A stretch of 64,000 bases of DNA from Closterium sp. Naga37s-1 (taxonomy: Eukaryota > Streptophyta > Zygnematophyceae > Desmidiales > Closteriaceae). The notes under the pieces are model-generated. The model was not told the DNA's origin and searched no databases. It saw only the letters and a list, made by a program, of their open reading frames with translations. Location of the stretch: NCBI GenBank assembly GCA_947471745.1, contig CANJKZ010000142.1:2018501-2082500 (forward strand). Direction: 5' to 3'. The position numbers and the translations under genes are program-made. Shown here one piece after another: positions 31,380 through 42,047 of the stretch. Every line of letters starts with the position of its first letter. Positions within the stretch are counted from its first letter, which is position 1.

Positions 31380-32560
31380 CGAGGAAGAGAGGCGGGGGGG
31401 GGGGAGCGGGGCAGTGCGGTAGGGGAAGAGGCGGTAGTAGGGGACCGACTCGTCGAAAGTGACGTCCTGAGAGGGCAGGACACGGCGCGAGGTGGCGTGG
31501 TAAAACTGCCAACCAGACGCGTCCGGGACAAAGCCAAGGAAGACACAAGGAACAGCGCGGGAGGAGAGCTTGTCCGCGGACGTATCGCGGACGAAAGCAC
31601 GAGATCCCCAGACCCGGAACACCGACGCATCGCCAACCTCTCCCATCCAGCGCAGTGTTGGCGAAGTCTCCGGAACGGAGACACGGGGCCAGAGGTTGAG
31701 CTGATGCGCAGCGTATCGGACCGCAAACGGCCACAGAAAGTGGGGGGCAGCCGCATGGATCAAGGAGGTACGAGCGACCTCCATGACCAAGCCAATGCGG
31801 CGCTCAGCAACCCCATTCTGCTGTGGAGAGGCCGGAAGCGTGAACGACTGCTCAATGCCCTCCCCACGACAAAAGTCCCTCAAGAGGTCGGAGGAAAACT
31901 CCCCACCTCTGTCAGAGTGCAGACGCAGAACAGGAAAGTCCGAGTGGAACCTCTCGCTGAGCTGGAGACGGGCAGCGCGGATCCAAGGGATCAAAACATC
32001 AGGGACTTCACCCTTGGTGAGCAAGGGGAAGACCGTGGTGTAGCGCGAGTAGTCGTCAACAACTATCAAGAAGTACCTCTAGTGACCCTGTCCACGGACG
32101 CGGGCTGGGCCCCACACGTCCATGTGGAGGGTCTGCAGGGGAGCAGTCGTCGGGGGAAACGAGGAGGAGTGAGGAGCGGCGTGCTGCCGCCCCTCGACAC
32201 AGGGAAGACAGGGAGGAGCAGGTGAGGGTGGGAGGGGAGGGAGAACCCTGGGAAGACCAGAGACAAGGTATTGGGAGTGCATGCCACGAAGGCGCTGCAC
32301 TGACGGGTGACCAAGACGGTGGTGCCAGAGGACGGTCTCGTGCGACAGGGAGCGACACGAGCAGGGGGCCGACAGCTGACCTGACGCAGACGCAGACGCA
32401 GATACCTGAGGGGACTCAGTGGTCAGTGTGTACAGGTCCGACCCCGGCTGCCGAGTGAAGGTAGCCAGGTGGCGACCCGTCCGAGCACACGTGCAGTGTG
32501 TCACGCGCTCGTAGGCAGGGGTGAACTGGTGGACACCCCCGTCCTGGAGCGCACGACCCG
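31380..32560 (-). pseudogene. F GAG-pre-integrase and integrase
   Basis: Encodes L-W-H-H-R-L-G-H-P-S and C-L-P-C-V-E-G, then an integrase core with D in VVDDYSRY, D in RLHSDRGGEF and E in NGVAERRIG. TAG at 32079-32081 replaces Glu in GQGHERYF, splitting zinc domain and core. A poly-C tract near 31398-31410 shifts the frame before the linker. Where E carries a one-base loss, F keeps the ancestral frame (NLVAGRALQ). Confidence 0.85.
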
Positions 32561-32572
32561 CCACCAAGTTCG

Positions 32573-33262
32573 AGCAATGTGCTGCTCGATCTGGTCGAGC
32601 AATGTGCTGCTCGATCCTGTGTAGAGCGTCCACGTACACGGTGAGCACGATGTAATCGCTATAAAAGCGCAGGCGATATATTCTGGGCCACAAAAATGAC
32701 CGCATACACAAACGCATATAGGAATGCGTTCTTCGATCTGGCGGAGTGGCATATGCCTTGCTGAAGCGATGGCAAGCAGAATCCGCATGGAGGTGTGGTG
32801 ACTGACCGGAGCGAAGGTCTGGTCGAAATCTATGCCGTGACGCTGGTCGTAGCCGCGCACAACCCAGCGCGCCTTGAAGCGCTCGATAGTGCCGTCCGCT
32901 ACGGTCTCCACGCCGAAGACCCACTTGCTCGAGAGTACCCGCCTTCTCTTGATCGCTGCTCGGTCGACGATCACCCATGTGTCTCGGGCTTCCAACACCT
33001 TGATTTCAGCATCCACGGCTCTGTGTGGTACCGTCAGCGCCTGTGGAGAATTTTTCGGCTCGATGAGCGTGGAGCCGTTGAGGTGGCGACGTAAAGCCCC
33101 AGCAGCTGCAGTCCAGAGACGGTGGTGTCATGGCGATGATGCGGGGCGACCTCCTGCACGTCGACGACATCGCACTCCGGCTCAGGCGGAGATGGCAGCG
33201 CGGGGTCCCTGCAGTTTCCTCTCGCGGGTCCCGGAGGCGACTCGTCGCTATCATCGTCGTCT
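32573..33262 (-). pseudogene. Family B RT fragment (minus copy, piece 1)
   Basis: Matches 7190-7860 of the plus copy in reverse: SSKWVFGVE, FKARWVVRGYDQRHG, the NAFLYA region, then Y-V-D-A-L. It shares the palm deletion of the plus copy. It is joined to F at 32572 and to the integrase of H at 33262. Together with 51688-53830 it represents one B copy, with about 3.3 kb of B (3918-7190 equivalent) missing where H lies. Confidence 0.85.
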
Positions 33263-33454
33263 GGTAGTTGACGACTACTCGCGCTACACCACAGTCTTCC
33301 CCTTGCGTCGCAAGGGTGGGGTCACTGAGGTACTGATCGACTGGATCCGCGCTGCTCGTCTCCAGCTCAGAGAGAGTTTTGGCTCGAACTTTCCTGTTCT
33401 GCGTCTGCACTCGGACAGAGGTGGTGAGTTTTCCTCCGACCTCCTGTGGGCTTT
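33263..33454 (+). pseudogene. H integrase core, first part
   Basis: Encodes V-V-D-D-Y-S-R-Y-T-T-V-F through R-L-H-S-D-R-G-G-E-F-S-S-D-L-L, so the first two catalytic Asp residues are present. It is interrupted after GCTTT by element G. Confidence 0.88.
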
Positions 33455-33580
33455 TGTCAGATTTATATGACAGAGCTACTGTAGGCTATAGTGGGGTAGC
33501 ACATATGGGGTACAGTTTTCTAGGGTTTGCATTTTGTACCCAACCTTCCCTTAGTCATTCTCATTCCTCGTTTCTTCTCA
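33455..33580 (+). repeat. 5' LTR of G
   Basis: 126 bp from TGTCAGATTTAT to GTTTCTTCTCA. The shared core GTAGGCTATAGTGGGGTA is at 33482-33499. The primer site TGGTATC-GAGC (one base short of the consensus) begins at 33581. Confidence 0.95.
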
Positions 33581-33649
33581 TGGTATCGAGCAGGTTCCCT
33601 AGTGGGAACGATTCCTAGGGCCCACCACCACGAAATTTTTTTTTTTTTC

Positions 33650-34600
33650 CTGCCCGGAGCGCGCTTCGCTCAGGCCCGAGTCGCGCCCTGGGTGCTCCCC
33701 CCTACCGTCGCGCCCTCGCTAGGCCCCTCACGGCCCCGTCGCGTCGCCCTTAGCGGCCCCCTTACGGCTCGTCGCGCCGCCTCTTACGGCCCTTCGTGCC
33801 GCCCTTACGGCCCGTCGCGCCCGTCGCGCCGCCCTTACGGCCCCTCGTGCCGCCCCTTACGGCCCCTCGCGCCGTCCCTTACGGCCCCTCGCGCGGCCCC
33901 TCACGGCCCCCTACGGCTCGTCGCCGCCCTCCGCGGCCCCGCCACCTACCTGTGCGGCCCCACCACCTACCTGTGCGGCCCCGCCACCTACCTGCGGCCC
34001 CGCCACCTACTAGCGGCCCCGCCACCTACCTGCGGCCCCGCCACCTACTAGCGGCCCCGCCACCTACCTGCGGCCCCGCCACCTACCTGCGGCCCCGCCA
34101 CCTCCTAGCGGCCCCGCCACCGACCTGCGGCCCCGCCACCTACCAGCGGCCCCGCCACCTACCCGCGGCCCCGCCACCTACCTGTGCTGGCCCCGCCACC
34201 TACCTGCGGCCTCGCCACCTACCAGCGGCCCCGCCACCTACAGGCGGCCCCGCCACCTACTAGCGGCCCCGCCACCTACCTGCGGCCCCGCCGCCTCCTC
34301 TCAGCGGCCTCGCCGCCTCCTCCCAGCGGCCCCGGACGCCGCCCTCTCAGCGGCCCCGCCGCGCCGCCAAGCAGCCGATCCGCCCAGCCGCCGAGCCGCC
34401 CGGCAGCCGAGCCGCCCAGAAGCCGAGCCGCCGAGCCGCCCAGCAGCCGAGCCGCCGAGCCGCCGAGCCGCCCAGCAGCCGCGCCGCCGAGCCGCCCTGC
34501 AGCCGAGCCGCCGAGCCGCCCAGCAGCCGAGCCGCCGAGCCGCCCTGCAACCGAGCCACCCGAGCCGCCCTGTCCGGTAAGAGCAGCGCCTCTTTCACAG
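33650..34600 (+). repeat. GC-rich tandem-repeat leader of G
   Basis: First block: units of about 20 bp around GCGGCCCCGCCACCTACCTG (33940-34310). Second block: GCCGAGCCGCCCAGCA units (34370-34570). It is located between primer site and gag start. Pro-rich frames across it are artefacts of composition. Confidence 0.85.
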
Positions 34601-34644
34601 CACTGCCCTCACCCTACTGTTTGCGCTGCTAGTCTACTGCTGTC

Positions 34645-37053
34645 ATGGCTACCCCTAGTGTCCTCGCTTTTGATGCTGAGGGTCGGGCCATTGACTTTGA
34701 CGTCTGGATAGATGACCTGCAGCTTTTCTTACAGTGCGACAGAGCAGACGGCCTCTCCCTCTTTGACCTCACTTCTGGTGCCTCCCCTGCCCCCGCTGCT
34801 GATGCTGACACCACTGTTCGCTCACAGTGGGCCACGCGCGATGCTGCTGCACGTCTTGCTGTGCGTCGCCACCTGCCTACCTCTGAGCGTGCGCACTTTA
34901 GCCAGTACAAGAGTGCTCACACCTTGTACGACGCTGTAGTTGCGCGCTACTCCTCCCCTGCCACTGCTGCACTGAGCCGCCTCATGCTACCGTACCTCTT
35001 CCCTGACCCTGCTGCCTTTCCCACAGTCGCTGACCTCATTACGCACCTCCGCACTAGTGACACTCGCTACCGCGCTGCGCTTCCTGCTGAGTTCTGCGCC
35101 AAGAACACCCCCCCCATGTACATCACCCTCTACTACATAGTCACCCGGCTCCCTGACTCCCTTCGCGTAGTCAGGGACCACTTCCTCTCAGTTTGCCCCA
35201 CCACTCTCACCGTTGACCTCCTCGAGAAGTCCCTCCTAGCAGCAGAGAAGAGCATAGTCGCTGTAGGAGCCTCTCGTGGTGACCCTCGCACCCCCATCTT
35301 TGAGGGGTGTTCCCCCTCCCCCCTTTTGCCCTCTGTTGCCTCTGCTGCTGCGGCCGACCTCGTTGGGCTTGAGTCGGTCGGTGCGGCGTCTACCCCTAGC
35401 GGGAGACGCCGCCCTGGCAAGGGCAAGGGGGGCAGGGGCACTGGAGGAGCTAGCGAGGGCGGTGGAGGCAGCGGTGGAGGCGGTGGAGGGGGTGGGGGTG
35501 GCGGTGGGGGTGGTGGTGGGGGTGGAGGTGTCGGTGGCGGCGGTGGAGGCGGAGGCGGCGGCGGCGGTGGCGGTGGGAGCGGAGGTAGCGGCGGTGGAGG
35601 AGGCGGCGGCGGAGGAGGTGGAGCTGGTCGGGGTGGCGCTGCGCAGAGGGTCGGCTCCGGTGGTGGTCAGCGCCAGCAGCAGCAGCAGCAGCAGCAGCGC
35701 ACTCGTGACATCCCCCCCCCTCAGCAGCTCCGTGAGTGGTACGCTGCACGCCAGCGGGGTGGGGGTACTGGTCCGTGCACCTACGTCCTCCGCACCGGCG
35801 ACCGCGCGGGTGACCAGTGCAGGGGGGCGCACTCCACCCAGCGCTTCTTTGGCCGCCTGACGGACGCTTGGCGTCACCAGTTCCCTGAGGCCACTGAGAT
35901 CCCCCGCTGGGGTGAGCTGTCTAGGGCGGGTGTCGCTGTCTTTGACCTTGACTTTGATGCTATTCTTGCTGCTATGTATACTGTGACTATTAGTGATGAG
36001 GGTGACTGTTACCGGTGTTTTCCGCCCGACCCGGGCATTGAGACTGCTGCTCTAGGTACTGGTGAGGTTGCTGCTCTAGGTGCTAGCGAGGCTGCTGCTC
36101 TAGGTGCGTCTGCTCCCTCAGGTGCTGGTGAGTCTGCTCTCTCAGGTTCTGCGTCGGCTTCGGCCTCCCACACCTTCACCCTTGACTCGGGGGCTTCTCG
36201 CTCCTTCTTTCGAGACCGCACCACACTCACGCCGCTTGGCCGGCCAGTTGCGGTCTCTCTGGCAGACCCCTCTGGGGGTCCTGTCCTTGCTCACTTCTCC
36301 ACTGTCCTCCCGTGTCCGGCAGCCCCCTCTGGCACCCTGTCTGGTCTTTACCTCCCCTCGTTCTCTACGAACTTGGTGAGTGGTGCTGACCTACAGGATG
36401 CGGGGGTTCACCAGTTCACTCCTGCGAGTCAGCGGGTGACCCACTGCACGGACGCTCGGACTGGCCGACACCTGGCCACGTTTACCCGTCGGCCGGGATC
36501 GAGCCTGTACACCCTGACCACTGCGTCTCCTCCAGTCACTGCGTCTGGTCAGGTAGCTGCGTCGGGTCAGGTGTTTGCTGCAGCGTCCAGGTCTGGTCCT
36601 GAGTCTGCCCCCTGTTCGTGTCGCCTTCTGTCTCACGAGACTCTCCTCTGGCACCACCGCCTTGGTCACCCCTCCCTGCTTCGTCTCCGAGGCATGGCCT
36701 CCCGTGTCCTTGTCTCTAGTCTTCCCCGGTCCCTCCCTCCCCTTCCTCTGGGGCCTGGCCCTACCTGCGTCCCCTGTGTCGAGGGGCGGCAGCGGGCTGC
36801 CCCTCACTCCTCCCAGTTTCCTCCGACAGAGGCCCCGCTGCAGACGCTTCACATGGACGTGTGGGGCCCGGCCCGCGTCCGTGGACAGGGTCACGAGCGC
36901 TACTTCCTGCTGGTGGTTGACGACTACTCGCGTTACACCACAGTCTTCCCCTTGCGCAGCAAGGGTGATGTCACTGAGGTGTTGATCGACTGGATCCGCG
37001 CAGCTCGTCTCCAGCTCAGGCAGAGCTTCGGCTCGGAACTCTGGTGCTGTTGA
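34645..37053 (+). CDS. gag-pol: G gag, protease and truncated integrase
   Basis: 802-codon frame starting MATPSVLAFDAEG. Gag core residues 1-255; glycine-rich tract about 260-340; Gln run; atypical motif C-x13-C-x3-H-x4-F at about 379-404 (last Cys is Phe, unlike E and I). Protease DSGAS at about residue 515. LWHHRLGHPS at about 668 and C-V-P-C-V-E-G follow. The integrase core starts with VVDDYSRY (about 758) but ends abruptly at about 798, where a deletion fuses it out of frame to the linker. Here the poly-C site has eight C's after CA and stays in frame. Gag and protease could be made; integrase could not. Confidence 0.88.
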   Translation: MATPSVLAFDAEGRAIDFDVWIDDLQLFLQCDRADGLSLFDLTSGASPAPAADADTTVRSQWATRDAAARLAVRRHLPTSERAHFSQYKSAHTLYDAVVARYSSPATAALSRLMLPYLFPDPAAFPTVADLITHLRTSDTRYRAALPAEFCAKNTPPMYITLYYIVTRLPDSLRVVRDHFLSVCPTTLTVDLLEKSLLAAEKSIVAVGASRGDPRTPIFEGCSPSPLLPSVASAAAADLVGLESVGAASTPSGRRRPGKGKGGRGTGGASEGGGGSGGGGGGGGGGGGGGGGGGGVGGGGGGGGGGGGGGGSGGSGGGGGGGGGGGAGRGGAAQRVGSGGGQRQQQQQQQQRTRDIPPPQQLREWYAARQRGGGTGPCTYVLRTGDRAGDQCRGAHSTQRFFGRLTDAWRHQFPEATEIPRWGELSRAGVAVFDLDFDAILAAMYTVTISDEGDCYRCFPPDPGIETAALGTGEVAALGASEAAALGASAPSGAGESALSGSASASASHTFTLDSGASRSFFRDRTTLTPLGRPVAVSLADPSGGPVLAHFSTVLPCPAAPSGTLSGLYLPSFSTNLVSGADLQDAGVHQFTPASQRVTHCTDARTGRHLATFTRRPGSSLYTLTTASPPVTASGQVAASGQVFAAASRSGPESAPCSCRLLSHETLLWHHRLGHPSLLRLRGMASRVLVSSLPRSLPPLPLGPGPTCVPCVEGRQRAAPHSSQFPPTEAPLQTLHMDVWGPARVRGQGHERYFLLVVDDYSRYTTVFPLRSKGDVTEVLIDWIRAARLQLRQSFGSELWCC

Positions 37054-37055
37054 GG

Positions 37056-39949
37056 GTGCTGAGCCTGGGGGTGCTGACGCTGGGGGTGCTGAGCGTGTGG
37101 GTGCTACGCCTGGGGGTGCTGAGCCTGAGGGTGCTACTACTGGGGGTGCTGAGCCTGGGGGTACTGAGCCTGGAGGTGCTACTACTGGGGGTGCTGAGCC
37201 TGGGGGTGCTGAGCCTTGGGGTGCTGAGCCTGGGGGTGCTACGCCTGGAGGTGCTGAGCCTGGGGGTGCGGAGCCTGAGGGAGCTGGGCCTGCTTGTGTG
37301 GCGTCTGGCGGTGCTGAGCCTGGAGGTTCTCCGGGTGCTTCGTCTCGGCGGGAGCCACTCACTCCACAGGAGCTGCGCGAGTGGTTTGCCCGGCGCTGGA
37401 GGCGTGCTGCTGGTGCTAGAGGTTCTTCGGCTACTGAGGGTACTGGTGCCGCGGGTCCCGGAGGTGCTCGTACTGGGAGTACTGGAGCTGCTGGGCCTAC
37501 GGGTACGACTGGAGCTGGAGCTGCGGAGGGTGTTGACGCTGAGGCTACTGCTGTTTGTCCTGGAGGCGGTTCTGCTGGGGGTGCTACTGGTGCTGCTGGA
37601 GGTACTGGAGCTGGAGGTGCTGCTGGCGCTGGTGCTGCCGCTGGGGGTACTGGTGCTGTCCCTGCTGTGTCTAGAGTCGCCGCGCGGCCTCGGCCGTACT
37701 TCGTTCCGCCCCTTCAGCAGGTTCTTGGTCTCCCGCCTTCTACTGGTCCTCCTCCTCCCTTAGAGTGTCCACAGCCTGTCCTGTCACAGTTACAGTTACA
37801 GCCGGCCTCCCCACTGCCCGCTCCTTCTCCCTACACTGGTCCTACTGGAGGTCTTGCTGAGCGTCGTGAGCCTGCGTCGCGTCCTGCGTCGCCTGTCCGT
37901 ACTGCTCGCGCTAGTGGTCGTGGTTTGCGTCAGCGTCCTCCTCCTGTCCCTGGCACGCACCGGATGTCTCTGCGTCCGTCCACTGCTCCTCTACGTGCCC
38001 CTTTGCCTTCTCCTCCTGAGTCCTCTCTTCCTGCTCTTCCCGACCCGGAGTCGGACTCTCTTCGTGCTGCCAGTCCTACTGTCACGCGTCTCCTTGCTAC
38101 TGTCGTCACTGACCCTTCCTTTGCGTCCACTGCTGCGTCTGCCCTAGTTGCTGAGCTCGTCGACTTTGCTGCTCGCTGTCGTCTAGACTACGCTGCTTGT
38201 CTTGTCGCTGAGTCTGAGTCTGTCTGTCCTCCGTCCGTCGGGGGTGAGTGTGCTCTTGGCACGGACGTCCTTGAGGACAGGCAGGAGGAGTTCCAGTGTT
38301 TGGCTGCTGCTTCACCTCATCTCGTGTCCGTACTGCTTACCCCTGAGGGAGACCCGGATGCACTTGACATCCCGACTCCGCGCTCTTACGCGGAGGCGAT
38401 AGAGGGTCCCTACTCCTCTCAGTGGCAGGCAGCTATGGACACAGAGATGGCTTCCTGGAAGTCCACAGGCACCTACGTCGACGAGGTTCCCCCGCCTGGG
38501 GCGAACATCGTCAGTGGCATGTGGATTTTCAGGGTGAAGCGGCCGCCGGGTTCTCCGCCTGTCTTCAAGGCGCGTTACGTGGCTCGTGGCTTCAGTCAGC
38601 GGCAGGGAGTTGACTACTTTCAGACCTTCTCTCCCACCTTGAAGATGACCACTCTTCGGGTACTACTGCACATAGCTGCTCACCGTGACTACGAGCTGCA
38701 CTCTCTTGACTTCAGCACTGCTTTCTTGCAGGGCAGCCTGCACGAGGAGATCTGGCTGCGTCGCCCACCTGGCTTCACTGGGTCCTTTCCTCCTGGCACC
38801 CAGTGGAGCCTCCGGCGGCCAGTCTACGGTCTCCGCCAGGCACCGCGTGAGTGGCACGACACACTGAGGACTACACTTGCGGCTCTTGGGTTTGCTCCCT
38901 CTACTGCCGACCCGTCGCTGTTTCTGCGCACCGACACTTCTTTGCCGCCGTTCTACATCCTCGTGTACGTCGACGACTTGGTCTTTGCCACAGCTGACAC
39001 TGCTGGACTCGCCCACGTGAAGTCCGAGCTGCAGAAGAGACACACGTGCACAGACCTGGGTGAACTGCGCAGCTACCTTGGCTTGCAGATCACCCGGGAC
39101 AGAGCACGCCGCACCATTACCCTGACTCAGTCACACATGGTGCAGCAGGTCCTTCAGCGCTTCGGCTTCACGTACTCCTCGCCTCAGGCCACTCCTCTGC
39201 CTACTCGCCACTCGCTCTCAGCTCTGCCTTCGGATGAGTCCGTAGAGTCGAGTGGCCCGTACCCAGAGCTTGTTGGCTGCCTCATGTACCTGATGACCTG
39301 CACACGACCTGACCTCGCATACCCTCTTAGCATTCTCGCACGCTATGTTGCTCCTGGGAGACACAGACCGGAGCACATGGCTGCAGCGAAGAGGGTGTTG
39401 TGTTACTTGTGCAGTACGTCGGGCATGGGGCTTGTGCTTGGAGGGCAGAGTCCAGTGGTCCTCACTGGGCACGCAGACGCTTCTTGGGCTGACGACCAGG
39501 CTACGCAGCGGTCGTCACAGGGTTACACCTTCAGCCTTGGTTCCGGCTCTGTTTCGTGGCGGGCTACCCGCTCGTCTTCTGTTCTCGGCTCCAGTTGTGA
39601 GGCTGAGATCTACGCCGGGGCCATGGCTGCACAGGAGCTTCGCTGGCTCACCTACCTGCTGACTGACCTCGGAGAGCCGCCTCGTTCTCCTCCAGTGCTG
39701 TACGTAGACAACAAGGCCATGCTGGCCTTGTGTCGAGAGCAGAGACTGGAGCACAGAACGAAGCACATTGCTCTCCGCTACTTCCTTGCTCGTGAGCTAC
39801 AGCAGCGTGGTCAGCTGCGGCTTGCGTACGTGGCCTCTCAGGCCAACACTGCTGATATCTTCACCAAGGCACTTGCGCCTTGTGATCATCAGCGTTTCTG
39901 TACTCAGCTGGGCCTTGTGCCTACCTTGCCTCACTTGCTCACCCCTTGA
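37056..39949 (+). CDS. pol: G linker, RT and RNase H
   Basis: Continues 37053 in another frame after the integrase deletion; translation from its own start is doubtful. GAEPG repeats occupy 37060-37330 and Gly/Ala repeats 37440-37680. RT begins near 38516 (MWIFRVKRPPG), with LDFSTAFLQG and LVYVDDLVFATAD at about 38965. RNase H has LTGHADASWADD, SSCEAEIYAGA and YVDNKAML, ending LLTP. All visible catalytic residues of RT and RNase H are intact. Confidence 0.88.
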
Positions 39950-40156
39950 CCTTGTTTGTACTGTTGCATATATATATACACCTGCTCTTGCTTGTCTAGC
40001 CTTATATGTATATGTAATCCTGCATGTGAACTGGCCTTGTGGCCTTGAACCTGTGCTCGGAATGTGTGGTGACTTTGTGATCCACCCTGAGCTTGCTTTG
40101 CTTTGCTTGACCGGTCTTGTGACCCCTTGTTCTCCCCCACTTTGCCTATGGGGGTG
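39950..40156 (+). other. 3' UTR and polypurine tract of G
   Basis: Non-coding, with TATATATATA near 39968 and GCCTATGGGGGTG immediately before the LTR. It closely resembles the 3' UTRs of I and H. Confidence 0.8.
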
Positions 40157-40282
40157 TGTCAGATTTATATGACAGAGCTACTGTAGGCTATAGTGGGGTA
40201 GCACATATGGGGTACAGTTTTCTAGGGTTTGCATTTTGTACCCAACCTTCCCTTAGTCATTCTCATTCCTCGTTTCTTCTCA
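40157..40282 (+). repeat. 3' LTR of G
   Basis: 126 bp, no difference seen from 33455-33580. It is followed by the GCTTT duplication and H integrase sequence. Confidence 0.95.
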
Positions 40283-40287
40283 GCTTT

Positions 40288-40896
40288 CTGTCGTGCGGAG
40301 GGCATCCGCCAGATGTTCACGCTTCCGGCCTCTCCACAGCAAAATGGGATTGCTGAGCGCCGCATTGGCATGGTCATGGACGTCGCTCGCACGTCCATGA
40401 TCCATGCGGCTGCTCCCCATTTTCTGTGGCCGTTCGCGGTTCAGTACGCTGCGCATCAGATCAACCTTCAGCCTCGTGTCTCCTTGCCGGAGACCACACC
40501 TGCTCTGCGGTGGACGGGGAAGGTTGGTGATGTGTCTGTGTACCGTGTCTGGGGATCTCGAGCTTTTGTCCGCGATACTACAGCGGACAAGCTGTCCTCT
40601 CGTGCTGTTCCCTGCGTTTTCCTTGGCTTCCCCCCTGACGCGCCTGGGTGGCAGTTTTACCACCCCACCTCGCGTCGTGTTCTGTCCTCTCAGGACGTCA
40701 CGTTTGACGAGTCGGTCTCTTACTACCGTCTCTTTCCCTACCGCACTGCCCCTCTCCCCCCCCCCCCGCCGTTCTTCCTAGCACCCGGTACTCCTCCGGT
40801 AGACCCCCTCCCCCCTCAGGGTCCTGCCCCCTTAGGTGTGTCCCAGGTAGACCCTGTCGAGCCTGTCGAGGTAGCTGTCGAGTCTGGTGTTGCTAG
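40288..40896 (+). pseudogene. H integrase end and linker start
   Basis: Continues from 33454: F-C-R-A-E-G-I-R-Q, then Q-Q-N-G-I-A-E-R-R-I-G with the third catalytic residue Glu, then the C-terminal F-L-G-F-P-P-D-A-P-G-W and D-V-T-F-D-E-S motifs. It ends in VEPVEVAVES just before element I. The frame is open across the G insertion site once G is discounted. Confidence 0.9.
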
Positions 40897-41031
40897 TGTC
40901 AGAACATTATATAGCTTATGCTGTTGTGTAGGCTATAGTGGGGTATCCCATAGGGGGTACAACCCAATTAGGGTTTCCTATATGTACTCACTTCATTCAT
41001 AGTTCAACCATCCTTGTTCTTCATTTTCACA
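40897..41031 (+). repeat. 5' LTR of I
   Basis: 135 bp from TGTCAGAACATT to CATTTTCACA. Primer site TGGAATCAGAGC follows at 41032-41043, one base from the initiator-Met consensus. Confidence 0.95.
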
Positions 41032-41104
41032 TGGAATCAGAGCAGGTCCCCTCCTAGGGACTGCTTCTAGGGCCCACCGAAGCGCGCCCCGAGGCGCGTT
41101 TTCC

Positions 41105-41990
41105 TTTTTTTAGCGACCCTCCGTGTCGCCCCTCGCGGCCCCGCCGCCCTCCCTACGCGGCCCCGCCGCCCTACTAACGCGGCCCCGCCGCCCTTCCTTC
41201 GCGGCCCCGCCGCCCTGCTCGCGCGGCCCAGCCGCCCTCTGCTTCGCGGCCCCGCCGCCCTGCTCACGCGGCTCCGCCGCCCTCTGCTAAGCGGCCCCGC
41301 CGCCCTACTACAGCGGCCCCGCCGCCCTCACGTCGCGGCCCGCCCGCCCTCTGCTTCGCGGCCCCGCCGCCCTGCTCACGCGGCCCCGCCGCCCTGCTCA
41401 CGCGGCCCCGCCGCCCTCTGCTAAGCGGCCCCGCCGCCCCACTACAGCGGCCCCGCCGCCCTCACGTCGCGGCCCGCCCGCCACCCTACCTGCGGCCCGC
41501 CCGCCGCCCTACCTGCGGCCCGCCCGCCGCCCTACCTGCGGCCCGCCCGCCGCCCTACTTGCGGCCCTACCGCCGCCCTACCTGCGGCCCGCCCGCCGCC
41601 CTACTTGCGGCCCTACCGCCGCCCTACCTGAGGCCCGCCCGCCGCCCTACTTGCGGCCCTACCGCCGCCCTGCCTGCGGCCCGCCCGCCGCCCTACCTAC
41701 GGCCCGCCCGCCGCCCTACCTGCGGCCCTACCGCCGCCCTACCTACGGGAGCCGCCTAGCAGCGGCACCGCCGGGAGCCGAGCCGCCCTGCCGCCGAGCC
41801 GCCCGGGAGCCGAGCCGCACTACCGCCGAGCCGCCCGGGAGCCGAGCCGCCCTGCCGCCGAGCCGCCCGGGAGCCGAGCCGCACTGCCGCCGAGCCGCCC
41901 AACAGCCGAGCCGCCCAGCAGCCGCGCCGCCCTGCCGCCGAGCCGCTGAGCAGCCGAGCCGCCCGACCTGCCCTGTCCGGTGAGCACAGC
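41105..41990 (+). repeat. GC-rich tandem-repeat leader of I
   Basis: Units of about 18-19 bp around GCGGCCCCGCCGCCCTGC (41110-41470), then GCGGCCCGCCCGCCGCCCTACC (41480-41750), then GCCGAGCCGCCCGGGA units (41770-41960). Same position as in G and E but with different unit sequences. Confidence 0.86.
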
Positions 41991-42047
41991 CCCACTGTCA
42001 CTGCGTGCCCTTCCCCTACTGCTTGCACTGCTCGTCTGTCGTCGTCA

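Larger units (their letters stand above)
29181..32572 (-). mobile_element. E-like short-LTR copia fragment F (no LTRs)
   Basis: Minus-strand piece from the end of protease to mid-RT, closest to element E. Both ends are abrupt: the RT motif APREWH is joined to D sequence at 29180/29181, and the NLVAGRALQDGG segment is joined to family B RT at about 32572, where a 22-bp stretch (AGCAATGTGCTGCTCGATC) is duplicated. It holds neither LTR nor leader nor gag. Confidence 0.88.
33455..40282 (+). mobile_element. Short-LTR copia element G, complete ends
   Basis: 6828 bp. Two 126-bp LTRs (33455-33580 and 40157-40282) read as identical, and the host shows a perfect duplication GCTTT (33450-33454 and 40283-40287). 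Internal order: primer site, GC-rich repeat leader, gag, protease, integrase (deleted), linker, RT, RNase H, 3' UTR, polypurine tract. Identical LTRs mean recent insertion. An integrase deletion of about 650 bp makes it dependent on integrase from another element, if it moved in this form. Confidence 0.95.

Noticed and set aside
29104..31734. An 876-codon minus-strand frame that looks like a complete protein
   Set aside because: It crosses the F/D junction and its last codons are D sequence in a wrong frame. It is a truncated RT with a chance tail.
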